The notes: generated by a model from the letters alone, not told the origin. A stretch of 35,214 nucleotides of DNA from Planctomycetota bacterium (GCA_018814045.1 JAHJAR010000282.1:1-35214), one strand, 5' to 3'; positions 14,930 to 23,890 are shown, counted from the stretch's first letter. A program made the numbers and translations.

Positions 14930-16369
14930 TTACAGCAGTGGGGCGAACAAGCGCGCGGCGCCTTCGAGCAATTGCTGATGCAGTTGCCGGTGCCAGACGT
15001 CGTGCAGCGTGATCTGCCGGGCCCGCGCGCAGTAGCGCTCGGCTGAAGCCGAAAGCTGGGTGGCGGCGGCCTGGTCGTACACCAGCGCTGTGATCTCGAA
15101 GTTCAGCCGGAAGCTGCGGATGTCCATGTTGGCCGAACCGAGCGCGCACCAGCGGTCGTCGACGGTGATGATCTTGGAATGCAGCACCCCGTCATCGTAC
15201 TCGTAAATCTCGACTCCAGCCTGAAGCAGTTCGGCATAGAAGCTGCGTCCGGCCCACAGGACGAGCGGCAGATCGTGCCGCGTGGGCAGCAGGAGCTGCA
15301 CGCGCACGCCGCGATAACAGGCGTTGATCAAGGCCATGCGCAAGGCGTGATCGGGCACAAAGTAGGGCGTCGCCAGACAGATGGAGGTCGTTGCCGCGGA
15401 GACCGCCGCAAAGATGATCTGGGCCAACGCGCTGATGTCCTGGTCGGGTCCGGTAGGCAGGATCTGTACGATGGACGGGCCGATACGCTGTGGCTCGGGG
15501 AAGTAGTCCTCGTCCTCGAGTTGCTTGCGCGTGGAGAAAAACCAGTCTTCGGCGAAGGTCTGCTGAAGGAACAGGGCGGCGGGACCGTTGATGCGCATGT
15601 GTGTGTCGTGCCAGGGGCTCAGCCGCTTGAGCCGTCCGCGGTACTCATCGCCGATGTTTTGGCTGCCGGCGAAGGCCACCTGGCCGTCGATGACGGCGAT
15701 CTTGCGGTGGTTGCGCAAGTGCAGGCTCCAGCGTCGGCGCAGCGGGCGGAAGGGGAGGAAGTAGGCCAGTTCGACACCGGCCTCGACCAGCGGACGCGTG
15801 AAGTGTCGCCGCAACCGCCAGCAGCCGACCGAATCGAGCAGCAGGCGACACTGCACGCCGCTGCGGGCCTTTTCCACAAGCAGCTCGCGGAAGTGAGTTC
15901 CGGTCTGGTCGGGCTGCCAGATGTAGTACTCGAGGTGGATGTGGTGTTGGGCGCTCCGCAGGGCTTCTTCGAGAGCGGCGTAGGTGGCGTTGGCATCCTC
16001 GTACAGGCGGACTTCGTTTCCTTCTGTGGCTGGCATCTGGACGAGTCTCTGGCCCATACGCTCCAGCGCAACCAGGTCGTCGGGCAGATGCACGTTGGTG
16101 GCCACGCCGGTGACCTGGGCCCGCTGCCCCGCCAGCCGTTCGTACCGGGCAATCAGGTGGGCGACGCGGCGCCGGCGCCGCCCGGCCTTCCGCCGCACGC
16201 GGTTCGAGCCGAGCGCGCCGTACAAGAACATGCCCAGGTAGGGCAGCGAGAGGATCGCGAAGATCCATGCCAACATCGACATCGGCTCCTTACGCCGACG
16301 GAGTACCGAGGCGACCACGAACAGCGCCAGGACATAGTTCACGATGATGGCCAGGACCCAATACTGCAT
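14930..16369 (-). CDS. cls: Cardiolipin synthase (phospholipase D family)
   Basis: Inner-membrane enzyme that joins two phosphatidylglycerols (or a related donor) into cardiolipin. From ATG at 16369 it has 479 residues, the normal Cls size. Two N-terminal transmembrane helices (about 1-23 and 31-53) match the PLDc_N module. Two HKD motifs are complete: H221-x-K223-x4-D228 (HLRNHRKIAVID) and H397-x-K399-x4-D404 (LHSKIITVD), each followed by the G-S-x-N block (GSQNIGDEY and GSANMDIRSF). A TTG at 16417 would add 16 residues; neither start has a strong ribosome binding site. It is convergent to the flagellin genes and divergent from rsgA. Confidence 0.93.
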   Translation of the reverse strand: MQYWVLAIIVNYVLALFVVASVLRRRKEPMSMLAWIFAILSLPYLGMFLYGALGSNRVRRKAGRRRRRVAHLIARYERLAGQRAQVTGVATNVHLPDDLVALERMGQRLVQMPATEGNEVRLYEDANATYAALEEALRSAQHHIHLEYYIWQPDQTGTHFRELLVEKARSGVQCRLLLDSVGCWRLRRHFTRPLVEAGVELAYFLPFRPLRRRWSLHLRNHRKIAVIDGQVAFAGSQNIGDEYRGRLKRLSPWHDTHMRINGPAALFLQQTFAEDWFFSTRKQLEDEDYFPEPQRIGPSIVQILPTGPDQDISALAQIIFAAVSAATTSICLATPYFVPDHALRMALINACYRGVRVQLLLPTRHDLPLVLWAGRSFYAELLQAGVEIYEYDDGVLHSKIITVDDRWCALGSANMDIRSFRLNFEITALVYDQAAATQLSASAERYCARARQITLHDVWHRQLHQQLLEGAARLFAPLL

Positions 16370-16467
16370 GATGAGGGCAGTGTTGGCGGGCGCTGGCGGT
16401 GTGTCAACGGGGAGCAAGGCTGCTGACTGGTTGCGCTAGCTCCGCCTGGGCTAGGTGGCCCGTGTCC

Positions 16468-16495
16468 TTCGCACCATGTCCGTGTTTGCTACAAT
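16468..16495 (+). promoter_or_regulatory. Promoter for leaderless rsgA mRNA
   Basis: An extended -10 element, TGCTACAAT (hexamer TACAAT at 16490-16495), has a weak -35 TTCGCA (16468-16473) at 16 bp. Counting seven bases on from the hexamer places the expected start of transcription at 16502, the A of the rsgA ATG. No Shine-Dalgarno lies in between, which fits a leaderless message. Confidence 0.55.
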
Positions 16496-16501
16496 GTGCC
16501 C

Positions 16502-17698
16502 ATGGCTCGCAAACGCAAGAGCGGCCGCAAGGTGCGTGTTGACTTCCGCCACAACCGGGAGCAGCCCCGCCGCTCGGACGACTGGACCCGGCGCTTTCAC
16601 CAGGAGACCGAAGCACTGGAGGATGAGCGACTGCACGAGTCGGTCCGGGCCAAGGGGGCGCTGTCCCGCAAGCGCACCGTAGTCGTGGGTGACGACGATA
16701 CTCCCCTCGTGGACGAATCACTTTGGCACTGCGGCACCGTGGCCGCCGTGCACGGCCTCGTTTGCCGCGTGGACGATGCCGAGGGGTACTTGTGGGATTG
16801 CACCGTGCGGCGCGTGTTGCGGACCTTGCTGATCGAGCAGCGCTGCGCCGTCACCGTCGGCGATCGCGTGTGGTTCTCTGATCAATCCAAGCTGTCCGAC
16901 GGTGAGTCGGTGGGCGTGATCGAACGCGTGGCGGAACGGCGCACGTGCCTGTCGCGGCGTGATCGGCGGGGACGCGAACACACTATCGTTGCCAACGCCG
17001 ACCAGTTGTTGATCGTGACCAGTGTGGCCGAGCCGCGGCTCAAGCCGCACCTGATCGATCGCTACATCGTCGCGGCGCACAACGGCGAGTTGCGGCCGGT
17101 GCTGTGCATCAACAAGATCGACCTTTGCGCTGCGCCGGCGGAGGCTGAGCGTGTGGTTGCCGACGTGGAGGACGATCTCGCCGACGAAAGCGCAGCGCCC
17201 CTGAGCCTGGAGCAGGTCGTAGGCGAGTGGCGCGACCTGGGTTACCGCTGCATCCTGACCAGTGTGGTTGCACGTGAAGGGCTGGCGGCCTTGCGGGCGG
17301 AGTTGGTCAATCATGTCACGGTGATCGCCGGCCAGAGCGGCGTGGGCAAGAGCTCGCTCATCAACGCGGTGCAGCCGGGCCTGAATCTCGCCGTCAGGAC
17401 GGTGAGTAGCGAGACCGAGAAGGGCCGGCACACGACCAGTAACGTGGCGCTGTTGCGACTCGATTCCGGGGGGTACGTGGTGGACACACCGGGAATCCGA
17501 CAGTTTGACCTGTGGGCCGTTCAGCCGGGAGAGCTGGAAGCGTTCTTTATCGAATTCGCACCGCACGTCGGCGCGTGCCGCTTTGGCGACTGCTCGCATC
17601 GCTATGAAGAGGGTTGCAATGTGATCGCGGCGCTCGAGGCGGGCGCGATCAGCCCGCGGCGCTACGCGAGTTATCGCAAGATGTTCGAGGAAGTCTGA
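16502..17698 (+). CDS. rsgA: Ribosome small subunit-dependent GTPase RsgA
   Basis: Circularly permuted GTPase that checks late 30S subunit maturation. The 398-residue chain shows an OB-fold region (about 75-150), then the motifs in permuted order: G4 NKID (204-207), G1 GQSGVGKSS (277-285) and G3 DTPG (328-331). It ends in a zinc-binding C-terminal domain with C359, C364, H366 and C372 (CRFGDCSH, then EEGC). The first 60 residues are very basic and longer than in E. coli, probably an RNA-binding extension. ATG at 16502 is preferred over GTG at 16496 because it coincides with the predicted transcription start. It is divergent from cls and independent of its neighbours. Confidence 0.94.
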   Translation: MARKRKSGRKVRVDFRHNREQPRRSDDWTRRFHQETEALEDERLHESVRAKGALSRKRTVVVGDDDTPLVDESLWHCGTVAAVHGLVCRVDDAEGYLWDCTVRRVLRTLLIEQRCAVTVGDRVWFSDQSKLSDGESVGVIERVAERRTCLSRRDRRGREHTIVANADQLLIVTSVAEPRLKPHLIDRYIVAAHNGELRPVLCINKIDLCAAPAEAERVVADVEDDLADESAAPLSLEQVVGEWRDLGYRCILTSVVAREGLAALRAELVNHVTVIAGQSGVGKSSLINAVQPGLNLAVRTVSSETEKGRHTTSNVALLRLDSGGYVVDTPGIRQFDLWAVQPGELEAFFIEFAPHVGACRFGDCSHRYEEGCNVIAALEAGAISPRRYASYRKMFEEV

Positions 17699-17861
17699 TC
17701 CGCGCGCGTGCCCGGGCGGGGAGACCGGTTGGTCGGCTCGGGCTCCGTTTGATCGGGGGGCGTCCCATAAGCGCCGGGATCCGACAGACGGATTGTCAGA
17801 GCCCTCTCGATCCCGGGCCAGCCGTACTGATGCGCATCTATCTGCAGCGGCGGCAGTTACG

Positions 17862-17886
17862 ACCGCTCGCTCCGAGAGCGAGCGGT
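17862..17886 (+). other. Perfect 11-bp hairpin after rsgA
   Basis: ACCGCTCGCTC (17862-17872) and GAGCGAGCGGT (17876-17886) form a perfect stem around a CGA loop. There is no T-run after it, so it is not a classical intrinsic terminator. It may end or stabilise the rsgA transcript. The rest of the 17699-17972 gap shows only an AT-rich patch just before the next gene. Confidence 0.5.
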
Positions 17887-17972
17887 GTCCGCGCACGGAT
17901 CCAGCGCAGATGTGTTGGACAGAGCACCTCGTGATTTGAATATTCCACATCATCACCATGGGAAGAAGCACT

Positions 17973-19034
17973 ATGCGCACGACAGCCGTATGCGGTACAC
18001 CATCGGTTGAGCAACGGAACGAAAAGGGGATCGCCCGGCCCCGCACGCCGCGGGCGGTCTGGTCCTTCCGTCTGCCTCTCTACGCGCTGCTGCTGGGGGG
18101 CGTCGCTTTGGGGGGACCGGTGACCAAGGCGGCCAGCGGGGCAGCGCTGCTTCTGTCGATTCTGGGCGATTGCGACGGACTGGTACGCCATCTGTTCAAG
18201 CTGGCGGGGTTGGGTCTGGGGCTGTGGCTGGCGCCGGGATTGGGTGGCCCGCTTGGGGAGCGGTTTGCGCCGCTGCTTGGTGTTCCAATCCTGGTGGGCT
18301 GCGGCATCGGCATGGCCGTGGCCGGCATCGCCATCATCTTCGTGATGGGGATGATCGGGCGGGTTTGCTCACGTCTGGTCAGACGTCGGGCGGCGTTCAA
18401 CGGTGCCGACCATGTACTCGGCGGGTTGTTGGGCGGGGCCGAGGGTGTGCTGGTCGTGGCCACTGTCTGCTGGGGCATCGTGACCTTTGGCGAGCCGCTG
18501 GCCCGGGCGCAGCAGCAGGCGGCGGAACGCGGATTCACCACGGATCACTGGGCGTTTGCGCGGCTCGACGCGCTGCGGACCGCGGTACGCGACGACCCGG
18601 CCGGCCAGCTCTTCACGCGCGTCAATCCTCTACCGGGGATGCCCGCCGTGCAGGCTGTTCAGCAAGTGGTGGAGGTGGCATCATCGCCGGGCGCGTTTAC
18701 CGCGGCCCTGAAACAGAACGAGACGATGCGCGAGTTCACGCGGATGCCGGTTGTGCGGCAACACCTCGATGCGTTCGAGGGCGACGAGCTGATCCAGGCG
18801 GCCATCAAACGTGGCGACATGGGGGCGGTCCTGCGAAGCCCGCAATTCGCCGCAATGCTGAACGACCACGAGCTGTACGAGACCGTGACGGGGAACTGGC
18901 ACGAGCTGCGTGATGCGCTGGGGGATCTGAGCATCGATCAGGTCAGAAACGCCGCCGCGGGCGGACGGCCCGATGCGGGGATGAAAGCGGTGGGCCGAGA
19001 CGCCGCCCACGTGGTCGGTCACCGCAGGCCTTAG
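17973..19034 (+). CDS. CvpA-family membrane protein
   Basis: A 353-residue protein whose first part (about residues 35-195) has four or five hydrophobic helices with the CvpA-like pattern, including LLLSILGDCDGLVRHLFKLAG, GCGIGMAVAGIAIIFVMGMIG and a GADHVLGGLLGGAEGVLVVAT block. This last G-rich segment is typical of CvpA (colicin V production) proteins. A soluble, helical C-terminal domain (about 200-350) follows, of unknown role. CvpA proteins are linked to envelope integrity, but the exact function is unclear. The start is uncertain: ATG at 17958 lacks a ribosome binding site, and ATG at 17973 has GGAAGAAG before it, so the latter is used. Confidence 0.75.
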   Translation: MRTTAVCGTPSVEQRNEKGIARPRTPRAVWSFRLPLYALLLGGVALGGPVTKAASGAALLLSILGDCDGLVRHLFKLAGLGLGLWLAPGLGGPLGERFAPLLGVPILVGCGIGMAVAGIAIIFVMGMIGRVCSRLVRRRAAFNGADHVLGGLLGGAEGVLVVATVCWGIVTFGEPLARAQQQAAERGFTTDHWAFARLDALRTAVRDDPAGQLFTRVNPLPGMPAVQAVQQVVEVASSPGAFTAALKQNETMREFTRMPVVRQHLDAFEGDELIQAAIKRGDMGAVLRSPQFAAMLNDHELYETVTGNWHELRDALGDLSIDQVRNAAAGGRPDAGMKAVGRDAAHVVGHRRP

Positions 19035-19060
19035 AGCACCTCACAGGACGTCAGCCTGAG

Positions 19061-19091
19061 CAGAGCCGCGCGCGCGGACCGGCCGGCTCTG
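19061..19091. terminator. Possible bidirectional terminator hairpin
   Basis: CAGAGCCG (19061-19068) and CGGCTCTG (19084-19091) form a perfect 8-bp stem between the convergent CvpA and leucine-rich-repeat genes. The loop is 15 bases and there is no T-run, so termination is plausible from position rather than shown. Confidence 0.35.
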
Positions 19092-19135
19092 GAAGAGGCT
19101 CCCTCACGGTCGCGGCTCGGTCTTGTTACGCGCTC

Positions 19136-19660
19136 TCAGAGTTGCTCTGCCTCAACCGTGTCATCCCAGGGGTGTGCCGGGCGGTTCGAAGGAGGCCAGA
19201 GGGGAGTGTCGCCCAACTCGCACACGGACAGCTCGCGCAGCGGTTCGAGCAGTCGGCGTTCAACCCGTTCGAGCGGGTTGCCGGCCAGGTTCAGGCGGCG
19301 CAGCTCGGTGAGCAGCTCGAGGCCGGCGGCGCTCCGCAGCCGGTTGCCGTACAGGTTGAGATGACGCAACTGGCGGAATAGGAGCAGCAGCCGGATATCG
19401 TCGAACTGGCTGCCGATCAGCCGCAAGCCCACGATGTGACCATCCTCGATCATGATCCCATCGGTGAGGCTGCGTTCGAAAAACTGCCGGGCGTCATGAA
19501 AGACGGCGATGTCTTTCCGCTCCAGGCCGGCGTTCTTGAGGACGCGGTCAAGGGCCGCCATCTCCGATTCGACGTGCAGGCTGACGATCCCGAGGCCGAC
19601 TACTGCCACCGGCAGGAAGATCAGCAAGGCGAACTCGTGCGTCTTCAGACGTGTATCCAC
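19136..19660 (-). CDS. Membrane-anchored leucine-rich-repeat protein
   Basis: A 174-residue protein with one N-terminal transmembrane helix (about residues 9-28, ALLIFLPVAVVGLGIVSL), a short helical stretch and then two or three leucine-rich repeats (about 95-145: LRHLNLYGNRLRSAAGLELL and LRRLNLAGNPLERVERRLL). The LxxLxLxxNxL pattern is clear. The C-terminus is proline-rich and acidic. It starts 16 bp after the VTC gene stop and is the last gene of the operon. Its orientation (repeats outside or inside) is not certain; one uncleaved anchor would place them in the periplasm. Function is unknown, perhaps a protein-binding adaptor for the system. The start is GTG without a clear Shine-Dalgarno. 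Confidence 0.7.
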   Translation of the reverse strand: MDTRLKTHEFALLIFLPVAVVGLGIVSLHVESEMAALDRVLKNAGLERKDIAVFHDARQFFERSLTDGIMIEDGHIVGLRLIGSQFDDIRLLLLFRQLRHLNLYGNRLRSAAGLELLTELRRLNLAGNPLERVERRLLEPLRELSVCELGDTPLWPPSNRPAHPWDDTVEAEQL

Positions 19661-19676
19661 TTTGGTACCAGTACGC

Positions 19677-20405
19677 CTATTGCAGCGCCAGGATTCCTTC
19701 CACGTATTTCGAGAAGCGGCTCAGGCGGAAGGGGAAATAACCCGAGATCCGTTCGGCAACGTCATCGTGCGACTGATCATACTTCAGCTCGATGATGACA
19801 GTGCCATGGTCAAGGCGGCGATGGGCGAAGGAGTTGCGCTGCGCCGCGATTTCGGTGTACGCCAGGTCTGAGTCTATTGTGATCCGGAAGAGCCGGTCGG
19901 CCGACAGGAAGTACTTCCGGTGATAGCGGTTCAGCAGGTGAGGCTTCAGGCACGCCATGCCGATCTTGATGTCTTCCGGGATCGGTGAGGTCTGAATGGC
20001 CGCGAGCAACTGGCTCCAGTCGAAACCGACGTCGCAGCAGAAGCCGGACATGGGGTAAACGAGCTTGCGGCCGAGGAAGCCGCGCTTGATCTTGAGCTCC
20101 AGGGCGGGGCGCGACACCTGGCCGAACTGCTCTCCGTACCAGCGTACGCGGGCCTTGACGCGGTCGCGCTCGCCGCTCAGGTTGGCCATGAAACCGGCTG
20201 TGGTGAGCGAATCGCAGTAGATGTTGTTGACGTGGCGGGGCTGGTAGATCTCGGAAAAGCAGGCCGGATGCAGGGCGACTAACGCTTCCACGTCAGCCCG
20301 TGAGGCATGTGTGCGCACGGCGAACTTGCGCTCATAGCGGTTTCGTTTGGCGCTGATGCCATCCGTCGGGTTGGTGGACACGTCGGGTTTCTCCGGGAAG
20401 GCCAC
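19677..20405 (-). CDS. VTC-domain protein, putative polyphosphate polymerase
   Basis: A 242-residue cytosolic protein of the VTC/CYTH tunnel fold, the domain that makes polyphosphate from ATP in yeast Vtc4. The charged tunnel residues are all present: E25 and K27 (RYERKF), K84, R86 and R88 (KARVRWYG), E103, K105 and K107 (LELKIKRG), R163 with the YHRKYF motif, R174 and D178 (RITIDSD), and E206 and K208 (ELKYD). It has no transmembrane helix. In many bacteria such genes lie beside DUF4956 and CotH genes, as here, but the product of the bacterial forms is mostly untested. It begins with GTG; an AGGAG lies somewhat far upstream, within the end of the preceding gene. Confidence 0.85.
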   Translation of the reverse strand: MAFPEKPDVSTNPTDGISAKRNRYERKFAVRTHASRADVEALVALHPACFSEIYQPRHVNNIYCDSLTTAGFMANLSGERDRVKARVRWYGEQFGQVSRPALELKIKRGFLGRKLVYPMSGFCCDVGFDWSQLLAAIQTSPIPEDIKIGMACLKPHLLNRYHRKYFLSADRLFRITIDSDLAYTEIAAQRNSFAHRRLDHGTVIIELKYDQSHDDVAERISGYFPFRLSRFSKYVEGILALQ

Positions 20406-20424
20406 GTGGCAGTGGGCGGGGCTC

Positions 20425-23400
20425 CTATGGGGGATACAATTCGTCCTTCACATTGCGTTGCTGGCCGGCGATCTTGCGCTCGTCCAACCACAACGCGGAG
20501 CCGATCTCGATCAGGTGCAGGTTGCGGGCGCCGCTGGTCGTGACCTGCCGCGCCACAATCGTCGCCGGGCCGAACTCGGGTTTTTTCTGGAAGGCGGTGA
20601 AGGCGATCCGGGCCTGGTCGATGCGGGCCCCGGTGACGGTCAACTGCGAGTGGTCCTTGCTGGTGAGGGCGAGGGTGCTGGCGGTGATGCTGATGTTGCT
20701 GGCTTGCACGTTGCTGTTCTCGCCCGCGCTCAGGCCCTTGTCGCCGGCTCCTGCGATGGATACGTCCCGCACCGTGAGCTGGCTGCCCGAAACGTCGATG
20801 GCGTCGTTGGTGATGTCGGTGAAGGAGGTGTCGCACAGTGTTCCGGTCACGAAGTCGCCGTCGAACGCGTCCGACTGCGCCTGGTGGAATTCGCAGCCCT
20901 GGATGGAGAACTCGCAGCGGACAATGTTCAGGGCGTCCTCGGAGCGGCAGTTGCGGAAGGCGCAGTGCTCGAGTTGCACGGGCGACTCGTAGAAGGTGAC
21001 GGCGCCGGTCAGCTCCCAACCGCCATGGGCCGGATTCGCAAGCTGATCGAACACAACGTGTCGCAGCACGGACGGCCCGCGTGCCTGCAAGACGGCCAGT
21101 CCCTGCCCGCTGGCGTCGGTCGAGCGAATCACGACCGGATCGCCGCCGGACCCCACAAACTCCAGCGGGGAATAGCTGAGCAGTACAGCGCCAGCGGTCA
21201 GATCGAGCGTGGTGCCCGGACCGGCCACAACGCGGTAGCCGGCCGGGATGATCACATGCCGGTCGATTGTCCAGGTCCCGGGACGGATACGCAGCTCCCC
21301 CGTGGCCGGGTCGGCTTCGAAGAAGGGGTGTGAGTCGAGGTTGGGCGGGCGGTGGGTCGGGTCGTCAGCCAGCGCGTCCTCGTCCAGGTAGGGATAGGGG
21401 TAGATGTTCTCGTAGAGGACCGTTTCGGTGCCCACGAAGCGGTAGGCCAGGCGAAGTTGTGCGACGCGGACTTTCTTCGCTTCGAATCCGGTCTGACGCT
21501 GAAACGTGCACGCGTGGTAGGACACGGGCTGGTGAATGACCTTGGGCTCCAGGACGATCTCGCGTTTGGGCACAAAGGCGATATCCGTCCCCTGGGTGAG
21601 ATGCAGGACTTCGAGCGGCAGGTAACGGATCGAGCCGAGCCGCATGGTGATCGAATCCGCGGTGGCCGCATCGCAGTGCGCGTGTATGCTCTTGAGGCCG
21701 GTCAGCAGCGTTCGGATGTGCTCACAGTTGGTGCTCAGCACGTCGCGGGCTGGCCGGTAGCTGGGACACAACTGCGCGACGGGAGAGGCCCGACAGAGTT
21801 CCTCGACCTGCGCGAGCGACGCGAGCGCCTCGAGTTCGCGCAGATAATGCACAAAAAACTCGCGCTGCTCGAGGAAGTCGTAGAAGGGCGCGTTCGTGTG
21901 CGCGAACAGGTCGACAGTGCCCCGGGGATCAGGACGCGCGAAGGCCAGCGGTTCGAGCAGTCCCGTGTCTGGATTGGGCACGAGTGCGAGGCTGCGCGGC
22001 CCGAACGAGAAGTTGCCAAGCAGGTCATAGACAGCCAGGCAGCGGGCGACCTTGGCCACGTCGCTGCGCGCGGCCAGCTTGAGTGGCTGGCTGGCGCTCG
22101 TCGCCGGCGAGTCGGGCGGTGCGGCCGTGCCGTGGGGGCGCAGCTCGAACGCGCCCTGGAGCACACCGTTTGACATCAGCAGCACGGGTTCGGCCATGGC
22201 CGGCGCAGCGCCCCGCAGAGTGAAGTCGCTCAGGTTTGCGAGCGCTGCGCCGGGCGCCAGGGTCACGTCGAAGGCATTCTCACCCGTGCGACTGACATGC
22301 CCCCGGCCGGACTGTCCCAGGTACGTGATGTGGGCGGGTACACGTTCGTTGAGGGAGAGGTTCGCCAGGCTGGGCACGATCAATCTGGGATAGCTCCAAC
22401 CAGCGTAGTCGCTGATGTGGTTGCCATTTGGGCCGGGGAACGTCTTAAAGACAAAGCGCACGTCACTATGGGCGTATTTTTGCAGCGGCAGGCGGTAGTC
22501 GAACCACTTGCGGTCTGCGGGGTCATTCTTGGGGTCGATGTATTGGCTGAAGATCACTTCGGCGCCGCGCCCAGAGTGCGCTTCGATCTCGAAGCGGACG
22601 CCGTCGCCGCCGGCGGTCCAGTACTTCGGCGGCAGGGCGATTCCGAATTCGAGTAGCGCCCGGGGCGGGATCTGCAGCGCGGGCCAGTGAATCTCCGACG
22701 GGGTCTCGGAGGGGGCCGCGGGATGTTGGAGGATGGTTCGTCGGGCGTCGCCGTTGATCTCGAAGATTTCGCGCCGAATGCGCTCTGGAAAAGTTGTGTA
22801 GAGCTTGGCATTGCGCCAGCGGTCCACGAGCTCGAGCGCGTCGACGCGGGCCCGTAGCACATTGTCGACATCGACGTACAGGTAGCGGGGGGAGCGCTCC
22901 TGGAGCGTGTATATGCCGGCGTCCTGTTCGTCGATCGTGACCCGTAAGTCGTCGGGCAGCCAGTTTTGGATGCCGTGCCGGGCCAGCAGGTGGGCGAGTA
23001 ACAGCGTCCGGGGATAGTCGGCCGCTTGAAGGTGCTTGTGCAGCACGAGTTCATCGGTACTGTCCCCGCCGGCGGGCGTCAGCAACGCCAGCCGGATGAC
23101 GTTATCACGGATGGTCGCCAGGGCGTCGTGGGTAGCTCCTCGGAACGTGACGCGGGCGGGCTGCGGGGCCCAGATGTGCGCGTCTCGCCAACAGGCGTAG
23201 TCGCTGATGTGGTTGCCCGCTGGACCGGGCAAGGTGCGGAAGACGAGCTCGATTTCCTGGTGGGCGTATGGCTCCAGCACGACCTCGCCATAGTGCCATT
23301 GCCGATCGGTCATTTGGTGCACGGGGTCGATGAAACGCGAATACAGTACGTCGATTTCATCGCCAACCGAGACCCCAACTTGGAACGTCGCCCCATCGGC

Positions 23401-23877
23401 GTTGCGGGGGACCCAGGCGAAGGGCGGCATGCCGATGCTGAAGCGCACGACGGAGTGCGGCGTGACCGTGATGGGTGGCCAGTGGATCTCGGTCGGGTGG
23501 TCAGCGTCGTTGGACGGGTGCTGCAAAAGGAGCGATACGTTCGCGCCGTCGATGTTTTGGGACACCAAACCTACGTGCTCGGGCAGCGTTGCCACGACTC
23601 GCGCCGCTGGCAGCAGGCTGGTGAGCTGGATCGTATTATCGAGGTCGTGATCGAGCTCGATGCTCAGATCGACCGGTGCCGGGCCCGCCCCGCTCTCAGG
23701 TGGCTGGCCGGGCGTGCTCGCGCCCAGACGGCGCCCCGCGGTGTGGCCCAACAGCAGCGCGAGCAGCAGCACTGCGCCCGTCAACACCACCGTTCCCGCA
23801 CGTCTCCGTCCGGCGTCCGGCCGCCGGAACGGTCGCTGCGCCGCGTGCAACGGTGTATGAATGTCGCTCACGGGCAT
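20425..23877 (-). CDS. Large CotH-like protein with beta-sandwich repeats and beta-helix
   Basis: A 1150-residue exported protein. It has an N-terminal membrane anchor (about residues 28-45). Two copies of a beta-sandwich-like domain lie at about 93-238 and 358-502, both with TEIHWP or SEIHWP, a DPxxxxxDRxW segment and PGPxGNHISDYAxW. Between and after them are pieces that match the CotH scaffold of the upstream neighbour: LLAHLLARHGIQNWLPDDLR (about 293-312), a GIYTLQE segment (321-327), NPDTGLLEPLAF (635-646) and VHYLRELEAL (676-685). The kinase acidic residues seem lost there, so it may be a pseudokinase scaffold. About 862-1095 is a right-handed beta-helix. It may bind cell-surface glycan or polymer. 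It begins 13 bp after the preceding gene. Confidence 0.75.
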   Translation of the reverse strand: MPVSDIHTPLHAAQRPFRRPDAGRRRAGTVVLTGAVLLLALLLGHTAGRRLGASTPGQPPESGAGPAPVDLSIELDHDLDNTIQLTSLLPAARVVATLPEHVGLVSQNIDGANVSLLLQHPSNDADHPTEIHWPPITVTPHSVVRFSIGMPPFAWVPRNADGATFQVGVSVGDEIDVLYSRFIDPVHQMTDRQWHYGEVVLEPYAHQEIELVFRTLPGPAGNHISDYACWRDAHIWAPQPARVTFRGATHDALATIRDNVIRLALLTPAGGDSTDELVLHKHLQAADYPRTLLLAHLLARHGIQNWLPDDLRVTIDEQDAGIYTLQERSPRYLYVDVDNVLRARVDALELVDRWRNAKLYTTFPERIRREIFEINGDARRTILQHPAAPSETPSEIHWPALQIPPRALLEFGIALPPKYWTAGGDGVRFEIEAHSGRGAEVIFSQYIDPKNDPADRKWFDYRLPLQKYAHSDVRFVFKTFPGPNGNHISDYAGWSYPRLIVPSLANLSLNERVPAHITYLGQSGRGHVSRTGENAFDVTLAPGAALANLSDFTLRGAAPAMAEPVLLMSNGVLQGAFELRPHGTAAPPDSPATSASQPLKLAARSDVAKVARCLAVYDLLGNFSFGPRSLALVPNPDTGLLEPLAFARPDPRGTVDLFAHTNAPFYDFLEQREFFVHYLRELEALASLAQVEELCRASPVAQLCPSYRPARDVLSTNCEHIRTLLTGLKSIHAHCDAATADSITMRLGSIRYLPLEVLHLTQGTDIAFVPKREIVLEPKVIHQPVSYHACTFQRQTGFEAKKVRVAQLRLAYRFVGTETVLYENIYPYPYLDEDALADDPTHRPPNLDSHPFFEADPATGELRIRPGTWTIDRHVIIPAGYRVVAGPGTTLDLTAGAVLLSYSPLEFVGSGGDPVVIRSTDASGQGLAVLQARGPSVLRHVVFDQLANPAHGGWELTGAVTFYESPVQLEHCAFRNCRSEDALNIVRCEFSIQGCEFHQAQSDAFDGDFVTGTLCDTSFTDITNDAIDVSGSQLTVRDVSIAGAGDKGLSAGENSNVQASNISITASTLALTSKDHSQLTVTGARIDQARIAFTAFQKKPEFGPATIVARQVTTSGARNLHLIEIGSALWLDERKIAGQQRNVKDELYPP

Positions 23878-23890
23878 TCTCCGTGGTGCG

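Noticed and set aside
15179-16426. 415-codon + strand ORF over cls
   Set aside because: Antisense to an intact cardiolipin synthase with both HKD motifs.
17915-17943. Possible promoter TTGGAC-N17-GAATAT before the CvpA gene
   Set aside because: The -10 box matches consensus at only three positions; too weak to list.
20347-21333. 328-codon + strand ORF over the VTC and CotH-like genes
   Set aside because: Antisense shadow; glycine/valine-rich with no domain.
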